64,000 bases of DNA. Source: Sphingomonas taxi (GTDB lineage: Bacteria > Pseudomonadota > Alphaproteobacteria > Sphingomonadales > Sphingomonadaceae). Positions within the stretch are counted from its first letter, which is position 1; every line of letters starts with the position of its first letter. This document shows positions 48,817 through 57,223 of the stretch, piece after piece. A model generated the notes under the pieces. That model was not told where the DNA came from. It did no database searches and saw only the letters and a program-made list of their open reading frames with translations. Made by a program: the position numbers and the translations under genes. The stretch is taken from contig QFMX01000001.1 in the NCBI GenBank assembly GCA_003240625.1, positions 289,549-353,548 on the forward strand, in the 5' to 3' direction.

Positions 48817-50078
48817 TGCCCAGCCCAGACGATTACCGCCGCGCTGCGGGTGGATTTAACTCCGCTCACGGCCACATGGCGATAGCGCCGGTTACCGGGC
48901 GCCCTGCCCCGTCCAACGTGACGGACGGCCGGTTCTTCGGTGACGACACGTGGACGTCACTAGTCGCCGCCATGCCGATGGAGGCGAACACAGCCGAGAC
49001 CGCCGCGCGGGTCGCTGCTGTGTTTTTCTGTGTGTCGATCATCGCCGAGGCCGTCGGCAGCCTCGCCCTGGAGTTCAAGGACGATAACGGCATCCGCGAT
49101 GACTTCCCACTGGCGAACGTCCTCGCCTACGAACCGAACCACCTCCAGACCGGTGCCGAGTTCTGGGCGGCAATGGCCTTCACCTGCGTCCTGCGCGGAG
49201 AGGCCTTCGCGGAGCCAACCGTCGGCGTCGATGGGTTGGAGATCTGGCCGCTATCGCCGCTGCGCACGACCGCGAACTGGGGCGAGCGCAGCATGTCGGT
49301 AGACTATGCTTCCGAGACCGGTATGCGCCGGTTGCTGCCGCAGGAACTGTTCTGGTTCACCGGATTGGCGGACGGTGGCTTGCGGCCGCTGGTGCCGTGG
49401 AAACAGGCCAAGGGCGCGATCGATTTCCAGCTTGCGCTGGAGGTCGGCTCGCGTGCGTTCTTCCGCAACGATCGCCGGCCGTCAGGCATCGTCACCACCA
49501 GTCAGAAGCTGACAGACGAATCTGCAGGGCGCCTCGCGGCCGGCGTGGCGGCCTGGAAACGGGGCGGGACGCCAGTCTTTGAAATGGGCGTTGAATACAA
49601 AGCCATCGGCAGTTCCAATACCGACGCGCAGCTGCGCGAACTGTTCGCTCAGCGCACGCTGGAGATGGGCCGCTACTGGCGCATCCCGCGCTCGATGATC
49701 GGTGACGACGGCGGGAACGCCGGCAACAACGAGCAGGACACCCGGTCGTTCGTGAACTGGGCGCTCCGCCCGCTCACCCGCCGCATGGAGCAGGCGATCA
49801 CGGTGCGGATGATCCCCCCGGATCTTCGCCTTCAGAAGGTGCGGGCCAAGTTCAATCTCGACAGCATGCTGCGTGGGGACTCCGCGACGCAGTGGAAGAA
49901 CGCAGTGCTGGCACGAACCGCCGGCATCCTCAGCGTCAACACGATCGGTACGCAGTGGTTCGGCCAGCCCAAAATCAACGAGCCTTGGGCTGACGATCCC
50001 CGCGCCGCTCTCAACAGCAACCGGGCTGCCGATACCCTCACGGGCGGCGAGACCTCGCCGCAAGACAAGGTGGAATAG
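48816..50078 (+). CDS. HK97-family portal protein
   Basis: The portal forms the dodecameric ring through which DNA enters the capsid. The 420-residue protein has the HK97 portal pattern: AARVAAVFFCVSIIAEAVGS near residue 65, PLANVLAYEPNHLQTGAEFW, WPLSPLRT and a C-terminal part with GRYWRIPRSMIGDDGGNAGN followed by LRPLTRRMEQAIT. Length is typical. It is translationally coupled to terL and is followed after three bases by the protease gene. Confidence 0.93.
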   Translation: MPSPDDYRRAAGGFNSAHGHMAIAPVTGRPAPSNVTDGRFFGDDTWTSLVAAMPMEANTAETAARVAAVFFCVSIIAEAVGSLALEFKDDNGIRDDFPLANVLAYEPNHLQTGAEFWAAMAFTCVLRGEAFAEPTVGVDGLEIWPLSPLRTTANWGERSMSVDYASETGMRRLLPQELFWFTGLADGGLRPLVPWKQAKGAIDFQLALEVGSRAFFRNDRRPSGIVTTSQKLTDESAGRLAAGVAAWKRGGTPVFEMGVEYKAIGSSNTDAQLRELFAQRTLEMGRYWRIPRSMIGDDGGNAGNNEQDTRSFVNWALRPLTRRMEQAITVRMIPPDLRLQKVRAKFNLDSMLRGDSATQWKNAVLARTAGILSVNTIGTQWFGQPKINEPWADDPRAALNSNRAADTLTGGETSPQDKVE

Positions 50079-50081
50079 ACG

Positions 50082-50954
50082 ATGGATCAGTTAATGGCGT
50101 CGTCGGCCCTTTGGGCGATGCACCCGACCTTTCTCGAAGCGGCGCTGAAGCAAAGCGGCGTCGAGGCCTTGCTCCCCGACGCTCTACGCGCATTCGCCGG
50201 CTCGCTCAGCGGTCAGCAAGCCGCGAAGGCCGCGGACCCGATCCGTGAGGGCTCGACGTTCATCATGCCGATCACGGGCATGCTCGCGCCGCGCGGCTTG
50301 GGTGGCTCGACCTACTACGACACGATCGCCGACCGCGTCCGTGAGGCCGCAGCCGATCCGAAGATCGGCGCGATCATCCTCCCGTTCCGCTCGCCTGGCG
50401 GTTATGTATGGGGCTGTTCGGAAGCCGGCGACGCGATATTCGAGGCACGCGACGCCAAGCCAGTTATCGCCATCGCCGATCCGTACTGCTTCTCCGCCGC
50501 CTACTGGCTGGCAACGCAGTGCAGCGCGTTCTTCTGCACCCCGTCCGGCGAGGTCGGCTCGGTTGGCGTCCGGTCCGGTCACATCGATATGTCGGGCTTC
50601 GAAGACAAGATCGGCATGAAGACGACGCTGATTGCGTCCAGCCCGGACAAGATCGCGGGCAACAGCCATGCGCCGCTCGATGACGACCACCGCGCCGATG
50701 TTCAGGCCGGGGTCGACGAGTCCAACGCGACGTTTGCAACCGCAATCGCGCGCGGTCGCGGCATGAAGGTTGGCGATGTCGCCGCGGTGCACGGCACCGG
50801 CAAGACGTTCTCGGCGCCGCGAGCACTGGCGAACGGTGCGATCGACGGGATCAGCACGCTGCGCGACCTCGTCGCCAAATACAACACCGGCCGCGCCCGC
50901 CTGTCGCTGATGCGACGGCAGGCCGCGGCCATGGAGATGGCAGCAGCCATCTAA
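50082..50954 (+). CDS. S49-family prohead protease
   Basis: A 290-residue ClpP-fold serine protease (SppA/SohB type) that matures the prohead. Motifs are IILPFRSPGGYVWGC, the nucleophile region YCFSAAYWLAT with Ser138, GSVGVRSGHIDMSGFE, and probable catalytic Lys190 in SSPDKIAGN. Many HK97-like phages use an unrelated U35 protease here; the S49 type is the alternative. It sits between portal and capsid genes and is separated from the capsid gene by a strong terminator hairpin. Confidence 0.9.
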   Translation: MDQLMASSALWAMHPTFLEAALKQSGVEALLPDALRAFAGSLSGQQAAKAADPIREGSTFIMPITGMLAPRGLGGSTYYDTIADRVREAAADPKIGAIILPFRSPGGYVWGCSEAGDAIFEARDAKPVIAIADPYCFSAAYWLATQCSAFFCTPSGEVGSVGVRSGHIDMSGFEDKIGMKTTLIASSPDKIAGNSHAPLDDDHRADVQAGVDESNATFATAIARGRGMKVGDVAAVHGTGKTFSAPRALANGAIDGISTLRDLVAKYNTGRARLSLMRRQAAAMEMAAAI

Positions 50955-50979
50955 CGGGGTTTCTCCACTCGGGAGGACG

Positions 50980-51003
50980 AGGCGGCTTCGGCCGCCTTTT
51001 TTC
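50980..51003 (+). terminator. Rho-independent terminator between protease and capsid genes
   Basis: AGGCGGC-TTCG-GCCGCCT forms a 7-bp stem on a very stable TTCG loop followed by six T (50997-51002). It lies 26 bases after the protease stop and 33 before the capsid ATG. It could lower upstream transcript flow into the capsid gene or mark a separate capsid promoter. Confidence 0.82.
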
Positions 51004-51035
51004 ATGGGCCTACGCGCCCGACACAAGGAACGGCC

Positions 51036-52334
51036 ATGATCAATCTGGCAGTACTCAAGACAGAGGCGCGTGCGGTCGCAAAGCGGCAGCAGGATCGTCT
51101 CCAGACCGCCATTACCGAAAACCGCGATCTCACGGCGGAAGAAGAAACCGCCGACGGCGAAGACGCCAAGAAACTGGCCAGCCTTACGGCGATGATCCAG
51201 CGTGCCGAAGCGGCGATCCATAACGCAACCGCGATCGGTTCCGATCCGACCGCAACGCCGCCCGCGACCGGGCCTCCGGGCACCGTGCCAGCTCAGCCGC
51301 GCGCCCCGCTGGATACGGCCGGATTCAACAACCTCGCCGAGTTCGCTCAGGCCGTCCGCTGCGCAAATCCCGCAGCAGGGCAGAGCTTCCGGATGGACGA
51401 CCGTCTGGCGGCGCCCGGCAACGTCCACATGGAACAGGGCGATGCCGCCGGCAGCTACCTCGTCCCCGCCGAGTTCCGCCAGCAAATCGTCAACCTCGTC
51501 TTCAACGGCGAAAACGATCCTGTCATGGACATGATCCAGCCCGACCCGACCGCGTCGAACCGGGTCGTGGGTTTGGGCGACGAGACAACCCCGTGGGGCA
51601 ACTCCGGGATCGTCGCTGCCTGGCGCTCGGAAGGCGAGCAGATGCTCCCCAGCCGCATGGCGCTGACGCCGCGCGAGACGAAGCTCAACGAGCTTTACGC
51701 CTTCGTGCTGGCGACCGAGGAACTGCTCGAAGACGCGCCGCGGATCGGCACGCTGCTGACCAGCCACGCCGCTGCGGCGATCCGTTGGAAGGCAGCAGAC
51801 GCTTTCATGTACGGCGACGGTATCGAGAAGCCCCTCGGCTGGATGAGTTCGCCCGCCACGATCGCGGTCGCGAAGGACGCCAACCAGACCGCTGCGACGA
51901 TCACCGCGTCGAATGCCGCGCGGATGTGGGCACGCATGATTATGCCCAGTCAGGCCAGCTGGCTCGTCAACAGCGACGTCATGCCGACGCTGATGGACAT
52001 GAAGAACAGCGCCGGTCTGCCGCTGTGGTTCGGCAACTATCAGGAGAGCCCTGGCGGTGTCCTGCTCGGCCGTCCCGTCGTGTTCAACGAGCATAGCCGT
52101 TCGGTCGGGCAGTATGGCGATATCCAGTTCGTCAATCCGAACGGATACGAGGCCTTCCGCAAGCAGAACGGCGTCAGCTTCGCGGACTCGATCCACCTCT
52201 ACTTCGATTACAACATCCGCGCATTCCGCTGGGTGTTCCGCATCGGCGGTCAGCCGGTGCTGTCGAAGCCCGTGGCGCCCGCGAACGGTGGCAACACCAA
52301 GTCGCACTTCGTGGCGCTCGCCGAGCGCGCCTGA
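51036..52334 (+). CDS. HK97-fold major capsid protein
   Basis: The main shell protein, 432 residues. The first 100 or so residues are a charged coiled coil plus a Pro/Ala-rich linker, resembling the delta or scaffold domain that the prohead protease removes. The rest has HK97-capsid features: QGDAAGSYLVPAEFRQQIVN, WRSEGEQMLPSRMALTPRET, LATEELLEDAP, AFMYGDGIEKPLGWM and a C-terminal FVNPNGYEAFRKQNG-like stretch (here VNPNGYEAFRKQNGVSF). An AAGGAA site precedes the ATG. Confidence 0.94.
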   Translation: MINLAVLKTEARAVAKRQQDRLQTAITENRDLTAEEETADGEDAKKLASLTAMIQRAEAAIHNATAIGSDPTATPPATGPPGTVPAQPRAPLDTAGFNNLAEFAQAVRCANPAAGQSFRMDDRLAAPGNVHMEQGDAAGSYLVPAEFRQQIVNLVFNGENDPVMDMIQPDPTASNRVVGLGDETTPWGNSGIVAAWRSEGEQMLPSRMALTPRETKLNELYAFVLATEELLEDAPRIGTLLTSHAAAAIRWKAADAFMYGDGIEKPLGWMSSPATIAVAKDANQTAATITASNAARMWARMIMPSQASWLVNSDVMPTLMDMKNSAGLPLWFGNYQESPGGVLLGRPVVFNEHSRSVGQYGDIQFVNPNGYEAFRKQNGVSFADSIHLYFDYNIRAFRWVFRIGGQPVLSKPVAPANGGNTKSHFVALAERA

Positions 52335-52405
52335 TCCTCGACACCGGACCCGCGCCCAGCGCGGGACCGGTCGGATCGTCCGGCCGGTAGCTTTGGAGAC
52401 TGAAA

Positions 52406-52855
52406 ATGCTGGGTAACCTTGATCCATCCGCCCGCATCGCAATCGCGGGCGTCATTCCGGCGCAACAGGCCGCGCCGGGCGTCGTCACTTCGACCTGGGT
52501 CGACATGGCGAAGTTCTATGCCGTGCTCGCCTCCCTCAACGTCGGGGTAATCGGCGCGGCCGGGACGGTCGACGCCAAGATCGAGCAGGCAACCGACGCC
52601 AACGGCACTGGTGCAAAAGCCATCACGGGGCTTGCTCTTGTTCAGATCGCAAAAGCGGGTGGCGACAATCGTCAGGCGGGCATCAACGTCCGGCAGGAGG
52701 ATCTCGACAAGAATGGGGGCTTCCGGTTCGTCCGGGTGTCCGTGACGGTCGGCGGTGCCGCCACCTTCCTGTCCGCCTCGCTGACTGGCTTTGACGCGCG
52801 CTACGGCGCCGGCAGCGCCAACCAGCTCGGCACCACTGCAACCGCGATCAGCTGA
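52406..52855 (+). CDS. Probable capsid decoration or head-associated protein
   Basis: A 149-residue protein (MLGNLDPSARIAIAGVIPAQ...) directly after the capsid gene, with GGAG before the ATG. It has the mixed beta pattern of small head proteins (TGAKAITGLALVQIAKAGGD, GGFRFVRVSVTVGGAATFLS) but no family I can name with certainty. Position between the capsid and connector genes makes a head role likely. Confidence 0.6.
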   Translation: MLGNLDPSARIAIAGVIPAQQAAPGVVTSTWVDMAKFYAVLASLNVGVIGAAGTVDAKIEQATDANGTGAKAITGLALVQIAKAGGDNRQAGINVRQEDLDKNGGFRFVRVSVTVGGAATFLSASLTGFDARYGAGSANQLGTTATAIS

Positions 52856-52866
52856 GGAGCAAAACC

Positions 52867-53589
52867 ATGATCGAGTTCATTCAGGACTACGTGACGAAGG
52901 CGCTGCCGCCCGAGTCATTCACCGATGGTCAGCAGGTCTCGGACCGTTCGGCAGAAAGCGAACTGTATTTCGTTCGCCTCGGCGTCGCCGGCTTCGTCGT
53001 CGACGGCAAGTTGGTCGATCAGGACTATCAGCCGATCGTGCGCACGCCAGGCGTCGTCCTTACCACGACCGACCGTCGTTTTGCCGATACCGGCCGCGGT
53101 GGGGAGGTCATCGGCCTGGACGCGCCACAGCGTGCGACGAGCGGTCCCGGTAACGAGTCGTTGCTCTCCGGTCGGCCGGAAAGCACGACGCTCGGCGGTG
53201 TCGAGTTCGAGCAGTTGCGCGGCGATCTCGCGGCGTCGCGCGGCGAGTTCGAAGAGTTCCGGGCCGGCAGCGCAACCGAGATCGAGCGGCTGAAAGGGCT
53301 TATCGAGGCGGGTAACGATGCGTTCCGCGACATGAACAACTCGCACGTCGCTGATAAAGATGATCTCCGCGTGAAGATCGAGCAGATCACCGGTGAGCGT
53401 GACCAGGCGCTCGCCGATCTGAAGGAATCGCGCAGTCAGCACGAAGGCCTCGTGCTCGAATATCAGGCGACCCGCGAGCAGCTGGATACTGGCGCCGCGC
53501 GGATCGTCGAACTGGAGGGCCTGCTCGCGGAAGCGACCAAGCCGACCGGGGGCGATGGGTCGACGGCCAAGCCCTCGAAGACCAAGTAA
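52867..53589 (+). CDS. Head-region protein with long coiled coil, function unknown
   Basis: A 240-residue protein. Residues 1-100 look globular (SESELYFVRLGVAGFVVDGK); residues about 112-220 are a continuous coiled coil (EFEQLRGDLAASRGEFEEFR, IEQITGERDQALADLKESRS); and the tail is low-complexity GGDGSTAKPSKTK. A GAGGAG site precedes the start. Related short head proteins sit here in other phages, but the coiled-coil extension is unusual. Not recognised further. Confidence 0.62.
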   Translation: MIEFIQDYVTKALPPESFTDGQQVSDRSAESELYFVRLGVAGFVVDGKLVDQDYQPIVRTPGVVLTTTDRRFADTGRGGEVIGLDAPQRATSGPGNESLLSGRPESTTLGGVEFEQLRGDLAASRGEFEEFRAGSATEIERLKGLIEAGNDAFRDMNNSHVADKDDLRVKIEQITGERDQALADLKESRSQHEGLVLEYQATREQLDTGAARIVELEGLLAEATKPTGGDGSTAKPSKTK

Positions 53590-53601
53590 GGAGACGGGGC
53601 G

Positions 53602-54144
53602 ATGGTCACGATCAAGCCTGCCGCCCCTCTCAATGGGCCGGCGCTCCTCCCCGATGCGCTGGTCGACCAGTACGTCAAGCCGGGTGCCGATCAGCTGCTG
53701 CTGCTGGCGGCGTTCCGCCTGACGGCATTGGGTTGGGTGGAGGGCCATACGGCCCAGTCGCTGATGCGCCGTCGATGGGTTGCAACCTTTGACGGGTTTA
53801 ACGACATCATGCGGCTGCCACGCGAGCCCGTGCGTAGCGTCGTATCGCTCGCTTATTTCGATCAGGCTGATGCTCTCACCAGCGGCGATGGCCTGTGGCG
53901 CATCGTTGGTTCGCAGATGTTGCCCGCGGTCGGGACGACATGGCCAGTAACGGCCGGTCGCGGCAGCGCGGTGCAGGTGACGTTTGAGGCGGGATACGAC
54001 GACGTCGCGACGGAAGCCCCTGCCCTTCAGATCGCGGCTCTGCTGCTGATGAAGCACCTGTTCGACGGCGGGTCGATCGAGGACGTGCCGGCGACCGTCA
54101 CGTTGTTGCTCGACGCGCAGTATCGCACGCCGGTGATCGGCTGA
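53602..54144 (+). CDS. Head-tail connector protein (gp6/gp8-like)
   Basis: A 180-residue, mainly helical adaptor that binds the portal ring. It shows the connector pattern VDQYVKPGADQLLLLAAFRL, then FNDIMRLPREPVRSVVSLAY, and a C-terminal helical hairpin with LQIAALLLMKHLFDGGSIED, close to the phiE125 gp8/HK97 gp6 group. It starts after an AAGGAG site and overlaps the closure protein gene by one base. Confidence 0.8.
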   Translation: MVTIKPAAPLNGPALLPDALVDQYVKPGADQLLLLAAFRLTALGWVEGHTAQSLMRRRWVATFDGFNDIMRLPREPVRSVVSLAYFDQADALTSGDGLWRIVGSQMLPAVGTTWPVTAGRGSAVQVTFEAGYDDVATEAPALQIAALLLMKHLFDGGSIEDVPATVTLLLDAQYRTPVIG

Positions 54145-54521
54145 TGAAGCTCGACGCACGCAAGCTTGATCGGCGAATTCTGATCCAGCGCCCCATTCCC
54201 GACGAATCGTTCGACGGTGCCGGTTCCGGACAGTGGGGCGATATCGATGCGGTATGGGCAAGCGTCGAAGACGCGCTGCCGAGCCGCGGGGAACGACTTG
54301 CTGATGGCATCAACGTCGCATCCCGGCCGGCGCGCGTCCGGATGCGATACCGTGATGACGTAACTGCTGCGATGCGGTTCGTTCTTCTTCGCAAGGTCGG
54401 GGAGGTTTGGGAACCTTCCGGCCGCATCATGCAGATTATCGCCGGACCTGCCGAGTTGGGCCGTCGTGACGGTCTCGAGTTCATGGTCGAGGAATACAGC
54501 CTCGCTGGAAACGGGGCTTAG
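54144..54521 (+). CDS. Phage head closure protein
   Basis: A 125-residue stopper of the head-closure family. The family pattern is plain: ARKLDRRILIQRPIPDESFD, then GDIDAVWASVEDALPSRGER, and RMRYRDDVTAAMRFVLLRKV, ending with a beta hairpin. It seals the connector after packaging. It starts overlapping the connector stop (TGATG) and the next gene begins at the following base. Confidence 0.85.
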   Translation: MKLDARKLDRRILIQRPIPDESFDGAGSGQWGDIDAVWASVEDALPSRGERLADGINVASRPARVRMRYRDDVTAAMRFVLLRKVGEVWEPSGRIMQIIAGPAELGRRDGLEFMVEEYSLAGNGA

Positions 54522-55073
54522 ATGCCTGTTCTGAAGGGGCGAGAAGCCGAGCAGCGGCGTCGCGATCAGGTGCCGGACAAGATCCGGAAGATCCTGCGGG
54601 GCGCCGCCCGCGCCGGCGCGACCGTGATCGCGACGGACGCCAAAGAACGAGTCGCATCCGACGCCGTCCGCGAGGGTGTCGTCGTTGGCCGCACCAAGGA
54701 AAAGGACGGCAGAATCACCGTCCGGATCACGGTCAAGGAAGGTTGGCCGCGAGCGCTCGGCACGTGGCTGGAATACGGAACAAGCGCCCACTTCATCAGC
54801 GTCGATCCGAACTTTGCCGAGGGCCGGACTGCTGCCCGCATCAACCGGCTCGATAAAGATGCCGCGAAGAACGGTCAGTCGGGCCCGGGTGGCACGCTCG
54901 TGATCAACGGCAGACCGGTGGGCACGACCGTCTATCACCCTGGCGCGCAGGAGCAGCCTTGGTTGCGACCTGCGCGGGACATCAAGGGCCGCGACGCGAT
55001 CGCGGCTGCGCAGGACCACATCAATGCTCGCGTGCATCGCTCCGGGCCAGTCGCAGACGAGAATGACGAATGA
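54522..55073 (+). CDS. HK97 gp10-like tail completion protein
   Basis: A 183-residue protein. It has the gp10-type arrangement: an N-terminal helix, VIATDAKERVASDAVREGVV, a beta region with RITVRITVKEGWPRALGTWL and EYGTSAHFISVDPNFA, and HPGAQEQPWLRPARDIKGRD near the end. Proteins of this kind join the tail to the head. It starts one base after the closure gene and overlaps the next gene by four bases. Confidence 0.78.
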   Translation: MPVLKGREAEQRRRDQVPDKIRKILRGAARAGATVIATDAKERVASDAVREGVVVGRTKEKDGRITVRITVKEGWPRALGTWLEYGTSAHFISVDPNFAEGRTAARINRLDKDAAKNGQSGPGGTLVINGRPVGTTVYHPGAQEQPWLRPARDIKGRDAIAAAQDHINARVHRSGPVADENDE

Positions 55074-55477
55074 GCGGAGGCGAGATCCTCGGCACGTTGC
55101 TCCGCGACAACGCCGCACTGACCGAGGAAGTTAAGGAGTCCGCGATCAAGGGCGGGCGATTGGCGGACGACGAGGCCTTGCCCGTCCTGCTGGTCCGATC
55201 GCTCAGCATCGTCGACCGGCAGTCGCTAGCGCTTGAAGACATGGTTCGAACGACCGAGCGGATCTCGGTCACCGTGCGCGCCGCCAGTTACCGGGATCGC
55301 AAGACGATCATGCAGCTGCTGCGCTCCGCCGGCCGTGCCGGGCTCGTGATCGATGCGATGGGCGAAGCGCGCAACATATCCGTGCTGACTGCCGGCGCAG
55401 GCCCCGAACTCAACGGCCCCGGCAACAGCTTCGAACGCAATCAAGATTTCTACGTCTCGTACGACGCCCCAGCCTGA
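55070..55477 (+). CDS. Tail terminator-like protein (DUF3168 type)
   Basis: A 135-residue protein in the tail-terminator position. The pattern LGTLLRDNAALTEEVKESAI at the N-terminus, LPVLLVRSLSIVDRQSLALE and RISVTVRAASYRDRKTIMQL fits the DUF3168/gpU-like fold (alpha-beta, ring forming). It is coupled to the gp10-like gene. Assignment rests on position and fold pattern rather than a strong motif. Confidence 0.68.
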   Translation: MSGGEILGTLLRDNAALTEEVKESAIKGGRLADDEALPVLLVRSLSIVDRQSLALEDMVRTTERISVTVRAASYRDRKTIMQLLRSAGRAGLVIDAMGEARNISVLTAGAGPELNGPGNSFERNQDFYVSYDAPA

Positions 55478-55489
55478 AGGAGAACGATC

Positions 55490-55699
55490 ATGGCAGCCAA
55501 GACCGACAAGAAGCCCCATTTTGCGACGCGCGATTTCAAGGATGCGGGCACGACCCGTTATTTCGAGCGTGGCGTCGAGATCACTGAGGTGACGGATGGC
55601 GAGATGGCCAACTACGCCGCGGCCGGCCTCGCTTCGACCGAAAGGCCGAAGTCGCCTGCCGAAGCCGAGAAGGCCGCGCTCGACGAGACGCTCGGTTAA
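55490..55699 (+). CDS. Small phage protein, function unknown
   Basis: A 69-residue protein with KKPHFATRDFKDAGTTRYFE near its start and a charged helical C-terminus. AAGGAG lies seven bases before the ATG. It sits between the tail terminator and tail tube genes, where many phages carry a short conserved protein of unknown role. Confidence 0.65.
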   Translation: MAAKTDKKPHFATRDFKDAGTTRYFERGVEITEVTDGEMANYAAAGLASTERPKSPAEAEKAALDETLG

Positions 55700-55767
55700 T
55701 CATCTTTCCTGCCCGCGACAGGACTGACCCGCCGGCTCCGCCGGCTCGCTGACTGGAGAATACCATC

Positions 55768-56220
55768 ATGAGTTCCACGACTGCGGCGGGTTCGAAACTC
55801 GCCATTTCCGCGGGCGTTCCCACTGCCCAGACCGCTGCCGCATACAAGATCTTGGCCTACACCACGGTCGGCGGTGTCGAAACGATCGGCGGCTTTGGTG
55901 CGTCGACCGAAGTTGTCACGTTCCAGCCGCTCGACGGTCCGACCGAAAAGTACAAGGGGCCGACCAACTACGGCCAGCTGAGTCCGACCATGAAGGTCGA
56001 CGATGCTGATGCCGGTCAGGCTTTGATTCAGACGGCAGCGGCGCCGACGTTCCTCGATCTGGTCGCCTTGCGAGTGACGAAGCCTGACGGTTCGCTGCGA
56101 TACTTCCAGGGCCGTGTGTTCGGCTTCCCCGAGACGATCGGCGCGGCCAACTCGATCATCACCGCCGCCCCAGCGATTGAGATCAACACCGCTGTCATCA
56201 AGGACGCGGCCCCCGCCTGA
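55768..56220 (+). CDS. Major tail tube protein
   Basis: A 150-residue protein in the tail tube position. Features are YTTVGGVETIGGFGASTEVV, VTFQPLDGPTEKYKGPTNYG and a C-terminal YFQGRVFGFPETIGAANSII, the beta-rich pattern of siphovirus tail tube proteins of this group. CTGGAG precedes the ATG. A hairpin with a short T run follows the stop. Confidence 0.8.
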   Translation: MSSTTAAGSKLAISAGVPTAQTAAAYKILAYTTVGGVETIGGFGASTEVVTFQPLDGPTEKYKGPTNYGQLSPTMKVDDADAGQALIQTAAAPTFLDLVALRVTKPDGSLRYFQGRVFGFPETIGAANSIITAAPAIEINTAVIKDAAPA

Positions 56221-56229
56221 TCCACGGTT

Positions 56230-56254
56230 CCGGCGCCCGCGACGCCGGCTTTTC
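56230..56254 (+). terminator. Weak terminator-like hairpin after the tail tube gene
   Basis: CCGGCG (56230-56235) pairs with CGCCGG (56243-56248) and is followed by CTTTTC. The stem is short, so it may be only partially effective, limiting expression of the genes downstream of the abundant tube protein. Confidence 0.5.
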
Positions 56255-56330
56255 TACGCACCAACCTGCTCTCGCTGTCGCGGGTGCGGGGCGGGTTGGT
56301 GCACCCATCATACCCGCGAGGTAATACACC

Positions 56331-56744
56331 ATGAACATTCTCACGCAGGCAATCGCCGACACCGCCCGGCTGCACGTCAAGGGCGCCGACGGCCTCCCGC
56401 TCTACAGCGGTCCGGACAAGAAGCCGGTCATCATCGTGCTGCACAGCCCCGGTAGCGAGGCCTATGCGCAGATCGAGACCAAGCAGACCCAGCGCTTCCT
56501 CAAGCGCATGGACGACAACGACGGCAAGCGCACCGCAATGACCGCCGAGGAGCGCGTCACCCAGACCGCCGAGGATCTCGCGGATCTGACCGTCGACTTC
56601 GAGAACCTCGAATATGAGGGCAAGACCGGCCGCGGGCTGTTCCTTGCCGTTTACAGCGATCGTCGTCTCGGCTTCATCGCGACCCAGATGAACAAGTTTC
56701 TGGCCGACTGGGGAAACTTCAAGGGCGCGCCAGCAACGCCCTGA
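56331..56744 (+). CDS. Tail assembly chaperone (gpG-like, unshifted product)
   Basis: The 137-residue product binds the tape measure protein before tube assembly. It has helical and beta segments such as TARLHVKGADGLPLYSGPDK and EERVTQTAEDLADLTVDFEN, with a C-terminus WGNFKGAPATP. GAGG lies 11 bases before the ATG. Near its end, codons GGA AAC at 56712-56717 form the canonical slippery heptamer G GGA AAC, where a -1 shift would fuse it to the next frame. Position between the tail tube and tape measure genes and this site match lambda G. Confidence 0.87.
   Translation: MNILTQAIADTARLHVKGADGLPLYSGPDKKPVIIVLHSPGSEAYAQIETKQTQRFLKRMDDNDGKRTAMTAEERVTQTAEDLADLTVDFENLEYEGKTGRGLFLAVYSDRRLGFIATQMNKFLADWGNFKGAPATP
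56711..56717 (+). promoter_or_regulatory. Programmed -1 ribosomal frameshift site (G GGA AAC)
   Basis: The heptamer G GGA AAC is in phase with zero-frame codons GGA and AAC (X XXY YYZ rule). Slipping back one base puts GGG and AAA under the two tRNAs and continues into the open frame ending at 57175 with no stop between. Lambda uses the close relative GGGAAAG in gene G. Confidence 0.9.
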
Positions 56745-57175
56745 TCCTCTATGCCAAGCGCTTGGCGTGGCTGAATGCCACGCCGCGCCCGCCGGCGGAC
56801 TCGCCGCGGGCCAAGGGGTTCAATCTGGCAACCGCCCCCTCTCGGTTCGATACGCTTAAGCGCGACCGCATTCCCGTCCAGATGCCGCCATTGCCGCTAC
56901 CGCACATCATCGAGCGGTGGACCGAGATCGGGATGGTCGGCTCAAACGGCATGTCAGCCACTCCGCTCAGCTGGGCGGAGATCGCAGCCTGGCAGGCAAA
57001 CACCTTCATTCGCCTGTCGTCTTGGGAGGCCCGAGTCATTCGGGCGCTGTCGCAGGCATATGTCAGCCAGAGCCGCATCAGCGAAGAGGAAACCTGCCCC
57101 TCGCCGTGGCGCGGAGCGGTGACCGAAGCGGAAAAGGCGGCCGAGGTCGCAATCCTAGACTCTGTGCTCGGCTGA
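56717..57175 (+). CDS. Tail assembly chaperone frameshift extension (gpT-like)
   Basis: This is the -1 frame segment of 152 residues, reached by slippage at 56711-56717, giving a fusion of about 281 residues with the upstream chaperone. The segment reads LQGRASNALILYAKRLAWLN at its start, then FIRLSSWEARVIRALSQAYV and ends AEVAILDSVLG. An independent start would have to be TTG at 56762 with no evident ribosome binding site, so the fusion is the more likely product. By analogy with lambda gpGT it recruits tail tube subunits to the tape measure protein. The tape measure gene follows 48 bases later. Confidence 0.85.
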   Translation, partial: LQGRASNALILYAKRLAWLNATPRPPADSPRAKGFNLATAPSRFDTLKRDRIPVQMPPLPLPHIIERWTEIGMVGSNGMSATPLSWAEIAAWQANTFIRLSSWEARVIRALSQAYVSQSRISEEETCPSPWRGAVTEAEKAAEVAILDSVLG

Positions 57176-57223
57176 CGCCTCGACCAATCTCGCAACCACG
57201 CAAACCGGTGGAAAGGAAGCATC

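Noticed and set aside
56762..57175. Independent gene starting at TTG 56762
   Set aside because: There is no ribosome binding site before it, and the frame is open back to an in-phase G GGA AAC slip site, so a frameshift fusion explains it better.
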